The translations under genes were made by a program, and so were the position numbers. A DNA stretch of 64,000 bases from Naematelia aurantialba (taxonomy: Eukaryota; Basidiomycota; Tremellomycetes; Tremellales; Naemateliaceae): contig JAKFAO010000004.1 in NCBI GenBank assembly GCA_021527695.1, positions 62,001-126,000 of the forward strand. The letters are read 5' to 3'. Positions 55,125 to 64,000 of this stretch are shown here, one piece after another. Numbering within the stretch: the stretch's first letter is position 1; the number at the start of each line of letters is the position of its first letter. Under the pieces are notes generated by a model. It searched no databases, was not told the origin of the DNA, and worked only from the letters and a program-made list of their open reading frames with translations.

Positions 55125-56455
55125 GCTCGAGCTACGCGGGGGCCGCCAGCTACGCTCAGATGACGAAACCTCGACAGGAGATCTGACACTCGATCTCGAT
55201 ACTCGAAACCTCGACACTCGATCTCGATACTCGAAACCTCGACACTCGATCTCGATACTCGAAACCTCGACACTCGGAACCTCGATACTCGAGACCTCGA
55301 CAACTCGAAACCTCGACAACAAGGTCGACCGACGAGTGGTCTTTCAACGCGATCAGAGACGACGTGGAAATGTCCGGCCAAACCAGCCCGCGCTCCCTAG
55401 GCAACGTCGGGCTTCAGCACCCCCAAAAGGTCGCTGCAAAGGCTGTGCGGTTCCTCGCCGACACCAGCCCGTTCTCGGGGTACTGCAAGGGTACTGCAAG
55501 GGGGCGATCAAGGGGGTCGCGTAGCACCGACTTTCGGCCTCGGCGTCGCAAAGTCGCAAAAATCGTCGTTTCGGGATGCAGGGACGGGAACTCTGCGAGG
55601 CCCTTTTTGATTTTCGGCGCTCGTCCTCGCTGTCGTCGCTGTCGTCGCGGCCGCAGCACGTCAACACGTCTACGCTGGGAGCCGGTCGTCGCGCAAGTCG
55701 CCGTGACCAACGTCGTCAAAGCAGCACACAAAAGATCAAGGGGATCAATGGAGTATTACGCAGTTGCACACTCTCCGTCCTTGACGCTCTCTACACGGCG
55801 GAGACACTTGTCATCCCTCCCTTCCAACTCGTCCCCGCAGTCCACCCCGCATCCATTCATTACGTAACGAAGGGGAGCATCGGTGGCAGTGCCAAGCTTC
55901 GTACGCATTGAACCCCAACGGTCATCATCATCCCTTGCGGATCTAGGCCCATGGATTGCTATCTTAAAGGCGTCCTGCAGCAGTGGATCTCAAGTAATCC
56001 CAGCCGAAGGATGGTCATCGATCAAATGGTACAATCTGACGGCTGCGCGTTAACTGAACCCGGGTTTCCAGTGCAGCAGAATTAGTTCGCCACCGTCTCG
56101 AAAGCAGGCTGGCAGAGCATGTGGGTGAGGTCTGAGCCTTTGACGAGACAGAGGGCCTCGTCAAAGGACCGAGATGCTTGACAATCGCTCAATGAACAGC
56201 ATGTCACACTATGAACGCCTAGCCTATGAGTCCATAATGTACGTCTGCTCCATGACCGGAGCGCATGGGTGGAGACTGTTGGAAACCTGTTTTTACACTC
56301 TGAATTCGACCCCCATCCAAAGGAGAAACTAAGAATCACGATAGTCACAGACATTCACAACCTTGTTTGTCTCGTTTGGTTATCCACAGTAGAACTTGGA
56401 GAGGCTCATTGAATGGGATTTCCGCCATCGAGGTAAGTCACGAGCTTGCTCTTCC
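55125..56455. other. Pumilio upstream region and 3' flank of the next gene
   Basis: Holds the Pumilio 5' leader and promoter. A 167-codon plus-strand frame at 55364-55867 is Arg/Ser-rich and has a duplicated GGTACTGCAAGG at about 55478-55500; it shows no domain, so I treat it as noncoding. A minus frame at 56082-56354 is also unsupported. Confidence 0.5.
55187..55270. repeat. 28-bp tandem repeat (three perfect copies) in Pumilio 5' leader
   Basis: Units at 55187-55214, 55215-55242 and 55243-55270 are identical; each begins CACTCGATCTCGATACTC and ends GAAACCTCGA. Degenerate copies continue to about 55320. The unit is rich in TCGA/CTCGA palindromes. It lies 63 bp upstream of the start codon. 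Confidence 0.95.
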
Positions 56456-57718
56456 CTACGACGGCGGGATGCTGAAGGAACGAATCTCCTGGTTTGAGGC
56501 TTCCGGTCAGTGGCAACTTCGGTACAAAAGCTCACTAGTGCGTCAGGAGCAGGTGACCTGTATGCCCAATACGCTTGAAAATGCGGCCGGCAAATCGTCC
56601 TCTGGCCACGGGCACGTCGCCTCCCGGAGGCAAGACCGCCCTGGTCTCGTCGGGAGCATAGGCAAGAACACCTGCAACGGATCAGGACCAGCAGTGAGGA
56701 CGGACGTACCGATGTCCGCTACGAAGTCTCTGGAATTCGCAAAATGCTCGATCCGACCAAAGGGCGACGACAGGGACCCTTCGCTCGGAGCGCTGCAATG
56801 GATAGCGGCCGACGCGAATGTGTAGATTTCGAGCTTTGCCAATTCGCCACTCGGGAAGTCTGCAAGAAGTTGGTCCTGTAAGAGGGTCGACGACTGCCAA
56901 CTTCTGTTCAGCCAGTCTTACCATCCAAGCAGCCGCAATGATACCCCCTTGGGAATGGGCGATCAGCACTACTCGTTCCAATCCCTCATTTCGGATCGCA
57001 TCGCAGAGGCGCTGCAGAGTCATGAGCGCTTATGCGTCATTCGAAGACTTACACCATAGCCACGGTTGACATCACTTGTTGGCCACAACAAGTCCCTCTG
57101 TAGGACACATTCAATCAGGTCGAACCAGACACCCTGAGAGCGATTGCAAATCCCCATGACCTGTCTGCCGAAGAGGCCACGGAGAAAGTCAACGGTCAGT
57201 TGGACACCCGACCCCGTAGTGGCGATACCGTTCACACTGGAATCACCATCAGCGCATCCATTCCATCCCAGTGTCACTCACAAGAGCCATGCTTCGTTGG
57301 CAAAGGGTTTGTCTCCATCCGCCGGATCAGACAGTCTGATGTCTGCGCCTTGGAGCCGGACATTGAATCGGAGGAAGACGAACAGGATGACGAGAGCCAA
57401 CACCATTCCGACCAAGAAAGCAGGAATAAAAGCAACAGTGATGACGAGGGAAACTATGGTGGCGACGACCTCGAAGATGAAACCCCAGGTGGTTATGTCT
57501 TTAGGGTTGTTCGGGTCCGCTGCAGCCCCAAGGGTGGGCAGCGGGATTAAGGTGTATGGGATCTCGGGTGCGTTCCTCAGGACAATCTTGATGTCTCTGA
57601 AGAGCGTTCGATACCATGGACCGCGGAAGTAGAGGGGTTCGTCAATCGGCTGGGAGGGATCTACATCGTACACGACGACAGGCCACGGCGTGGGAGCCAG
57701 AAGGGGAACTTCAGGCAT
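56456..57718 (-). CDS. Membrane-associated alpha/beta-hydrolase (lipase-like, GHSQGG-type)
   Basis: ATG at 57718 begins MPEVPLLAPTPWPVVVYDVD; an upstream in-frame ATG at 57790 is possible. A hydrophobic hairpin of two membrane segments (FEVVATIVSLVITVAFIPAF, LALVILFVFLRF) is followed, across in-frame introns, by WLFVNGIATTGSGVQLTVDF, VNRGYGRLCDAIR and RVVLIAHSQGGIIAAAWM, where Ser is the expected nucleophile. Next come DQLLADFPSGELAKLEIYTF and IEHFANSRDFVADIG, whose Asp may be the triad acid, and ends in HTGHLLLTHY with the probable catalytic His. The gene may stop at TAG 56535-56537, or, using a GTGAGC donor there, at 56456. It resembles a fungal family of uncharacterised lipase-like proteins. 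Activity and substrate are unknown. Confidence 0.75.
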
Positions 57719-58069
57719 GGTGATGAGAGGGTGGTATGGCAGCTCTGGGGGAATTGGTAAGAGAGTTGCAGAGAGAATTGAGAAGAGCAAAGAGAAGAAG
57801 CAGAAGAAGAAGAAGAAGCGGAAAGAAGAAGGATACGGTTGGCGGAAATCGCACGGACGGAAAGAAAGAACGAAGCGGAAGAGAAAGAGGAACGAAACCT
57901 TGGCGGGAAAGGCACATGCTCAAGGCACACACAGCTACAAACCTTGGCATGTGATATGGGCCGCGGAAACTGGATATAACCAGGCAACCATTGGTACGGT
58001 TTATAATGATATATGGGTTACAGCCATCCGGCTACTGTTCGGGTCATGCTTTATTAGTCACCGGATACA
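57719..58069. other. Intergenic region with AGAAG-rich run
   Basis: Upstream of the hydrolase gene and downstream of the beta-lactamase-like gene. A GAAGAAGCAGAAGAAG purine run spans about 57783-57825 in the hydrolase's 5' leader (pyrimidine tract on its transcript). No gene supported. Confidence 0.6.
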
Positions 58070-60095
58070 TCAGACCCGTTTGAACCATACTTCAGCCTCG
58101 TCTTCCGTCCTCTCCTCTGTAACAACTCTACTCTGCACAGTGCGTCCCGCTCCCCAGAAGCCACCAAAGAATCCTACTCCATTCTCTGTGAATACAGCCT
58201 GGCCGGCTAATTGGCCTGCCCCCCAGACGGCCGGTGTCTTTGCGGCCATGGTGGAGGCCGGGGTGCTGGCGCCAGCGCTGCCGAGCGGATACAGTTTAAG
58301 CGCCGTGGCGTTGTAGATGGGGCCGTCGTAGTGGCTGAAGATGAGATGGGAAGTGAACGGGCCAAAAAAGTCTGCGAATAGGATCTCCTTGGAAGCGTTC
58401 AAGCTGCCGCCGCTCGCTGCGAGGATGGTGGGAACGTCGAGCTCGGTCGCGGCGGGATCGTACCGCTGGACCGTAATGTTCCCGTACGCGGGATCTGCGT
58501 ACGTCCCCACTGCGAAACTTGGCGAAGGGCGCGGTTTCTCTGGGACGTGTGGCAGTTGGCCCGCACTGTTGATTTTAGGGAGAAACCTAGACTCCCAATC
58601 GATGCTGGGTAAGCCCAGCATATCATCCATCACCTTGTGAGCTAGGAGCGTCCCCATTATGGCGCCGACATCATCGTCGTTGGCAGCAAGCATGACACCG
58701 AATCCATGGTCAGGCAGCCACATGAGCCACGAGGCTTGCCCGGGCAGGCCACCAGAGTGTGCATTCACCCTGTGGCCGCGGTAGGAGACGATTTCCTGGC
58801 CTAGACCGTAGGCGAAAACACTCTCTTCAGGAAAATCCGGGGTCGCATTCTCGACGGTATATCCTGTCGTGACTTTTTTCACGACGTTACGAGGTATGAC
58901 TTGAGGGGAGAGCAGTTCGCGTATCCACTTGGCCTGTCCAAGATGCTCAGTCAGCCCCACTCTGCAAGTTATTTGGTATAGACGAAATATGTGGTGAAAG
59001 GCCTCACCATATCGCTGACGTCCATGACGATCCCGCCAGCACCAGCAAAGATGTAATTATCCCCTTCTGTCCAGTACCCAAGACCCGTCGGCTTTCCAAT
59101 ACAGCGGACGTCATATGCCTTGCCACCCACGAGCCTACACACCGTCTCATTCCTCCAATTCCGCGTAAAGCTCTCCGTCATTAATCCCGTCTCCACAACC
59201 TGAGAAAAGTTGTACATCGCCCCGAGACCCAGCGGATCGAAGATCCGGCGCTGCACAAAGTCCATGATCGTGGTGTTGGCGAGGTGGGAGAAGACGAGGG
59301 GCATGATGTAGTAGTGGTGGTTGTTGTATTGGAATGCCTGGCGGATCTCGACGGATGGCCGCATGTGAGCCAGCCGGGGCAGATGCTCAGCGACAGAGCC
59401 GAAGCTGGAATCTCAGCGTTGGCCAGAGCGCCTGACGGGGCAAGGCAGGGGCCGACTCACTGGATCGCACCATCGTGCCTCGGCAAACCCGACCGCATAC
59501 CTAGGGAGATCAGGGAAGACTCTGCGCTGCATGGTAGAGGAGCACTCACTCAGGAGATCCAGGAGCTCGAGGTGTTCTTGCGCGTACGTGTCCATCAGCC
59601 CCCAACCTGGCAATACATCCTTCATCTTGCTGGACCACGACAGCATCTGCCCATTCGGTAACGTCGTCCCATCTTCTATGAGCATGCCAACAGCCAGCGC
59701 TGTGAACAGCTTGGAATTCGACGCGATCGCAAACAGGCTCTGGGTCGCTAGTCAGTCCCGCCCAGAGAGGGACGTAGGAAAACACGACGGACCTGGCTGG
59801 TGACTGGCGCTCCAGCAGAGTTGGCATTTCCAGACACGATGGTCTCGGTCACCCATCCTCCCCCTGCATATTCCGCCCGTCCCTTTGAGATCCCTCCGGC
59901 TCGAGTGTAGTTTGGAGAAGCAACGACGGTCGCAACCAAACCTGTTACGTCCCATCTTTCTCTGAGCCAGTGGATGTAGCTCCGCAGGTCCTCTGAGAGG
60001 AGATCTTGACGGGTGTTTGCATCCGAGCCAGGCAAGAGCTGGGATGTCGAGGTGAGCAGTCCGAGGATATAATGGGCAATCCTGCTCAGCAGCAT
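58070..60095 (-). CDS. Secreted beta-lactamase-fold serine hydrolase
   Basis: Member of the class C beta-lactamase/esterase (PF00144) superfamily, in fungi usually esterases or peptidases of unknown substrate. ATG at 60095 gives a signal peptide (MLLSRIAHYILGLLTSTSQL); a longer N-terminus from 60179 is less likely. Motifs in order: SLFAIASNSKLFTALAVGML with the catalytic SxxK (SNSK), MRSGLPRHDGA, FQYNNHHYYIM with the YxN-like element, FVQRRIFDPLGLG, AGAGGIVMDVSDMVRPF, and HSGGLPGQASWLMWLPDHGF with the third-motif HxG. A C-terminal beta domain (SFAVGTYADPAYGNITV, SHLIFSHYDGPIYNATALKL) follows, ending WFKRV at 58070. Several N-glycosylation sequons agree with secretion. Introns fall near 59745, 59540, 59410 and 58965. 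Confidence 0.88.
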
Positions 60096-61107
60096 GGTGA
60101 GTGCAAGTGCTGGTTGAACTCTGCTTGAGGGATGGATGCCATTCTGTCGGGGCTTGGCACCCCATGCGTGGACTGACACGGTCTTCGCCGAAAACTTAAG
60201 CGCTTATTGTACTTCTTGTAGAGGGCAGCACAGTCGAAACATTCATCGCACTCCCCCAGAGTATCTGTATTAAAAGGGCAATGAGCAGCTCTTTCAGTGG
60301 GCAGAGTGCTTCTTCTGTGGGATAACAGCGTCAGAACCACACCGTCGCTGACAACGCCTGTTGGATCGGCCCAACTGGTATGTAAGAAGTTAACCCCATG
60401 CGCCTGTAAGACACGGGCCAGTTTCAGTTGGCCATTCAACTTAGTGAGTGGTGACACACAGGCCGTGAACCTAGATGCGGGAATGCCACTATCAGTGCTG
60501 GTTTGATTGGGTTTACGACGCCAAGCAATAGCACGATGACATCGCATACCTTCGTGGAACTCAGCGACGCACGCAAAGTGGCTCCTTCTTCGAGGACCGC
60601 AAGTTCGTCAATCTTAAGCCTTGGGGACGCCCACCCACTACAACCTTCGTTGCAAAGAAGGGTGGAGTTCCCTTTGTTGGTCGTGTTTTAGGAGGGAAGG
60701 GTGGGCAGGGAGTAGCTAGGTGGGGGATTTACGTTGGGGCAGAGAGCGCCCTCCGCAATGCGAAGACCAAACTGGACCTCCAATTTGAGAAGTCCAACGC
60801 CTTTGTGGGCAGTACCAAGGAAGCGGTGCATCGACAGTAAAGCCCGAGATAGCCTGTAGGGCTTGTCATACACCGGCTGCTTGCGCGGAGATCGAGAAGC
60901 TGTCATCCTGTGTTCGCGAGGAAGCCTGATCCTCGGAGTGGCGAAAGACCGGTCACAATATAATCCATCCCCCTGTCCCAAGTCAATCACCACAATCCAA
61001 CGAGCTCCTATCTCGCTGCTGGAGCGTTTCCGCAGCTTCAAGGACTCTAAACTCTCTCTCTCCACCACCCTCTGCTGGCGAGATTGATCAAGAATTTACC
61101 CACAGAC
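60096..61107. other. 1-kb divergent region without supported gene
   Basis: Between the beta-lactamase-like gene (-) and an unrecognised gene (+). Minus frames at 60086-60547 and 60688-61068 have no domain and poor splice support. Presumed promoters. Confidence 0.5.
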
Positions 61108-62062
61108 ATGGTCGAGACGACAAACCACACCTCAGAGGCCAAGACGGGATTTGCGACTGGTCTATTGGACTATGATTCCCTCTTCGTGTCTCCTGGGCTG
61201 CAGAGCAAGTGGGAACAACAGAAGAATATCAGATTATCGTTAATGAGAACGCTCGGGAAGCGGATCAGAGAAGGAGATGCAACAGAAATCAGGGAACGTG
61301 TTCAGGAGTTTTACGGTCTCGGTCGACAAGGTCCGTACAGAAGTTTGACATAAAACCCGCGTCTGATGGTCCACAGATTCAGTGGCTGAAAGACTCACGG
61401 CGGGGGGCAGCGCAAAGTCTGAGGTATGGGATGAGTTCTATGTTCGAGTGGACACGATGAGGTCGGGACGTTTCCACTTGGTAGCGAGTGAGACGCCGCC
61501 TTCCGCCAAAGTCAGCGAATATTACAAGATCTTCGTCCGCCTGCAACAACAGGTGGAGCTCTTTGAATCTCTACACCGAGAACACGGGGCCGGGACTACG
61601 TGGCATGAAAAGGCGAACTACCTCACCATGTTTTCAAAAGGAATAGTAGAGGACGTGCGTGGACTGTCACCAGCGCCAACACCGACTGATGACTGGTGTA
61701 ATCTAACTCGTGCACTCGACTTCTCTCTGACCAAAACCCACCAACTTGAGGAAATCAGGGCATTTTTCAGCGTGTGCCGAACACTGTCAAACGAAGACAC
61801 GTTTGATGAGCACATCCTCCTCAGCAACGTTGGCTCGCACGAGAACGCAGAGGACCAGACGGTGGCGGCCGCAACAGAGATCATGGAGGAGATTGAAACG
61901 GAAGTGAGCAGCTGGCCGGACGAAACACGACACATGGAATTCTTCAAGCGCTGGATCGGGTCTCAACAACGACTCTATGACATCTTGAGACGGAAACGCA
62001 CAGAGCAGGCTGACGGGGCGGTGGACAGTGCCCCGGTGAGCTTCACTGAGACGATCCCGTGA
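61108..62062 (+). CDS. Unrecognised protein, 302 aa
   Basis: Two exons, 61108-61330 and 61377-62062, 909 nt in frame; the ATG follows CCCACAGAC. The intron (GTCCGT donor, 46 nt) fits the local size. The protein is mostly helical by composition, with charged amphipathic stretches (SEYYKIFVRLQQQVELFESL, ATEIMEEIETEVSSWPDETR, RHMEFFKRWIGSQQRLYDIL), no signal peptide and no membrane segment. I recognise no domain. A small coiled-coil protein is a fair description. It is convergent with the next gene. Confidence 0.6.
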
Positions 62063-62346
62063 GAGTGTTCTGATTGAATGAGCTTGTTTCACATCTTGTG
62101 TATCATAAATCCGTGTCTAGCCTTTCCACATTTAGTCATAACGATGCATGTTATGGCCAGTGGCAAATGGCACAAATGCTCCATGTGTCAATAAGCATGC
62201 CTAGCCTCCAAGGTCCGTGCGTCCCAAGGCAAGTGCAGATCTTAGAGTGGGTGCGATGAGAGCATGAATGCATGATGTAGGTGACCACACTCATCGCTCA
62301 GCTGCAAAGCAGTAGAACATAGCTTCCCCCTCGTCCTATGAAACAG
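62063..62346. other. Convergent 3' intergenic region
   Basis: Short interval with no supported gene. Confidence 0.5.
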
Positions 62347-63915
62347 TCACGCCTTGCCGTACGAGGACAGTCGTTTACTGGAAGTCTTCAGCCAGTCTCG
62401 ACACTGGCGCGCCGTGATAGCCCAGCTCCTTGAATGCAACGCCGAAGTTGCAGATATCCTTGAGGGATATCTTGCGCGTAGTGTCGTCATCGAGGTTGTA
62501 GGCAGATCTAAGGATCCACATTTCTCCGGTGAGAGTAGATCAGATGGTGCAGGGAGAAGAGACGGCAGGCTGGTGGAACATGAACGACTGCGCAACTTCG
62601 ACGGCAAGTCTAAGTGCTGATCGCTTGGAGATTGAGAGGATGGGGGAGTACCGTACATAGAATGGCGTGCTTCTGGTGGTGAGGTAGAAGAGCGGTGTGC
62701 AGGAATTGGCAAGCCCATTGGTGCCGGTAGGGAACTGGAGGACCCGACTGCGGTTGAAGAGAGGGCCGTGGCTGAGGGATTAGACAATAGATCTGTAGGC
62801 GTTGAAGGCCCCTTCTGGGCAGGAGAAGACTAGACTACATCTCGGATACATTTGGAGACTCACAGGTTGCATTGGGTGGGCCGAGTAACTCACTTGAAGC
62901 TGCAGATGACTCACATGAAGCTTCAGATTGAGGTTTCTCAATCGTAGAGAGTGGGGATGGTGTTTCGAGCGTATTCGATTTTCGTAGCCAGTCGTCATAA
63001 ACCTCGCTTCCTAGCATGGTGGCTCGTCTGTGACTGTGCTCGCTTCGGCTTACCAAGGCTGATTCCCGTTGCGCGTACATCATACGTAAGTGCTTCTTTG
63101 CACGATCAGCGGCAGCGGAGTGATACGTGTCAATTCCGTCAGAGGCAGCACCACTTGACGGGCGCAACTTCAGGTGTCCGTTGTGGTCATGCTCTGCCAT
63201 TGCTTTCGTGAGACAGTCGACGCCGAGGAGGATATCGTCCAATGGCGAGGTAGAGGTAGAGGTCCGTTTAGAATGGACAAGAAAAAAGCGAGTCCGCTGG
63301 TCCAGAGTCTCCATGACATGCTCAGGGGACTCTTTCCTATCAACCAACCTTCCCTTCAGAATTTTGAGTGTGCTGCACATAGACGCGAACTCTGCCACAT
63401 CAATCCCCTGTCCTGTGATCGATACCGCGGGAACGGCGTCGGGTGTATCGTCGAACTCGGCTAAATCTGAGAGCGCTTGCTCCACGTCATGCAAGAGTGT
63501 CGACGGGTCTAAGCGGTCTGGTGATATCCAGAGTGGATCTTTTCGCGCCTCTAGCATGAAGTCCTCTTTCTTGCGAGCCAGAGAGCCTAGGAGCTGCCCT
63601 TCGCTGAAATGCCGCTCACCAGTTTCGGACATCCATGAACCTGTACAGTATTTGAGCTAGGTCTAAACCGACAAGCCGGGAGCGGGAAAGTGTCTCACTG
63701 GTTGGACCAATATCATAGATCTGCAGGAGCTCGTCTCGCACTGTCCCAATCTTGCTCATCTGCCTCAGCATCTCCCGATCGTCTCGATGTGAACCGACTT
63801 TTGCCATTTGCCAACGCTCTGGCGACTGACTTGGTGTCCTAGTGAATTTCACGGTGGGGACGGACGCACCGGGTTCGGGCGAAGCAGCGGACAGCTCGAG
63901 AGCGGGGAGTGACAT
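62347..63915 (-). CDS. Unrecognised Ser-rich protein, 3' end uncertain
   Basis: ATG at 63915 starts MSLPALELSAASPEPG; after a GTGAGA donor at about 63699 the frame resumes in SSWMSETGERHFSEGQLLGS and runs about 250 codons with helical charged sequence (LHDVEQALSDLAEFDD, HLRMMYAQRESALVSRSEHS). Near 62870 a GTGAGT follows PPNAT; depending on the acceptor, the protein either ends soon after or continues into a Ser/Pro/Leu-rich frame that closes at 62347. No known domain, signal peptide or membrane helix seen. Whether 62347-62800 is coding is unclear. Confidence 0.45.
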
Positions 63916-64000
63916 GAATCGACTGATTCAATGCTCTGAGACTGTTGAGAAAAACAATCCAGGTACTTATGGCAGCATAATCTGTGAGTCTCGCCACTTG
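63916..64000. other. Upstream flank at window edge
   Basis: Too short to judge; upstream of the unrecognised minus-strand gene. Confidence 0.4.

Noticed and set aside
55364..55867. 167-codon plus-strand frame upstream of the Pumilio gene
   Set aside because: Arg/Ser-rich, no domain, no introns, and it lies in the presumed Pumilio promoter; codon content looks random.
1..64000. Transposons, CRISPR arrays, integrated virus
   Set aside because: No transposase, reverse transcriptase, integrase, long terminal or inverted repeats, or spaced direct repeats were recognised; all repeats seen are short tandem arrays.

Overview
The window is nuclear DNA of a basidiomycete fungus, most likely a tremellomycete yeast (Cryptococcus/Trichosporon-type). 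The basis is dense short introns (about 37-100 nt, GT..AG with CTGAC/CTAAC-like branch sites just before the acceptor), GC-rich coding sequence, compact spacing, and proteins that read like that group (CUE-domain protein ending in an acidic NPFE-K-like tail, fungal arrestin with a giant tail, JSN1-type Pumilio, PAQR with a long N-terminus). The assignment is inference from memory of those families; no search was run. I recognised no rRNA, tRNA, CRISPR array or transposon.

Layout. 0-20 kb is mostly metabolic or secretory: the end of a CUE-domain gene (+), an MDR quinone reductase/alcohol dehydrogenase-like enzyme (-), a secreted alpha-L-fucosidase GH29 (-), an AAAP amino-acid transporter (+), a Zn2Cys6 transcription factor (+), a 15-exon two-domain PuuE/polysaccharide-deacetylase-like protein (-), a membrane-anchored S10 serine carboxypeptidase (+) and a shrunken NmrA-like gene (-). 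20-50 kb is housekeeping: URB1 for 60S ribosome assembly (+), a type II peroxiredoxin (-), a large arrestin-like protein (+), a PAQR receptor-like membrane protein (+), Elongator subunit ELP6 (-), a small BRI3-like Cys-rich membrane protein (+), the spliceosome-associated CWF19 (-) and importin alpha (+). 50-64 kb carries an RRM+Pumilio RNA-binding protein (-), a membrane alpha/beta hydrolase (-), a secreted beta-lactamase-fold serine hydrolase (-), and two unrecognised genes (+ and -).

How they fit together. The first 20 kb looks like scavenging functions (fucose release, peptide cleavage, amino-acid uptake, an allantoinase/deacetylase-like enzyme) around one Zn2Cys6 regulator; co-regulation is only a hypothesis. 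The best candidate for something unusual is the fused double PuuE-like protein at 13566-16455, whose two halves have lost different parts of the same motif. Other recurrent oddities are start codons cut off from the rest of the CDS by the first intron, several GC-AG introns, and private tandem repeats lodged in introns and 5' leaders (PAQR, ELP6, URB1, Pumilio). Many exon joins were checked by reading frame; exon lists are given where the total length closed in frame.
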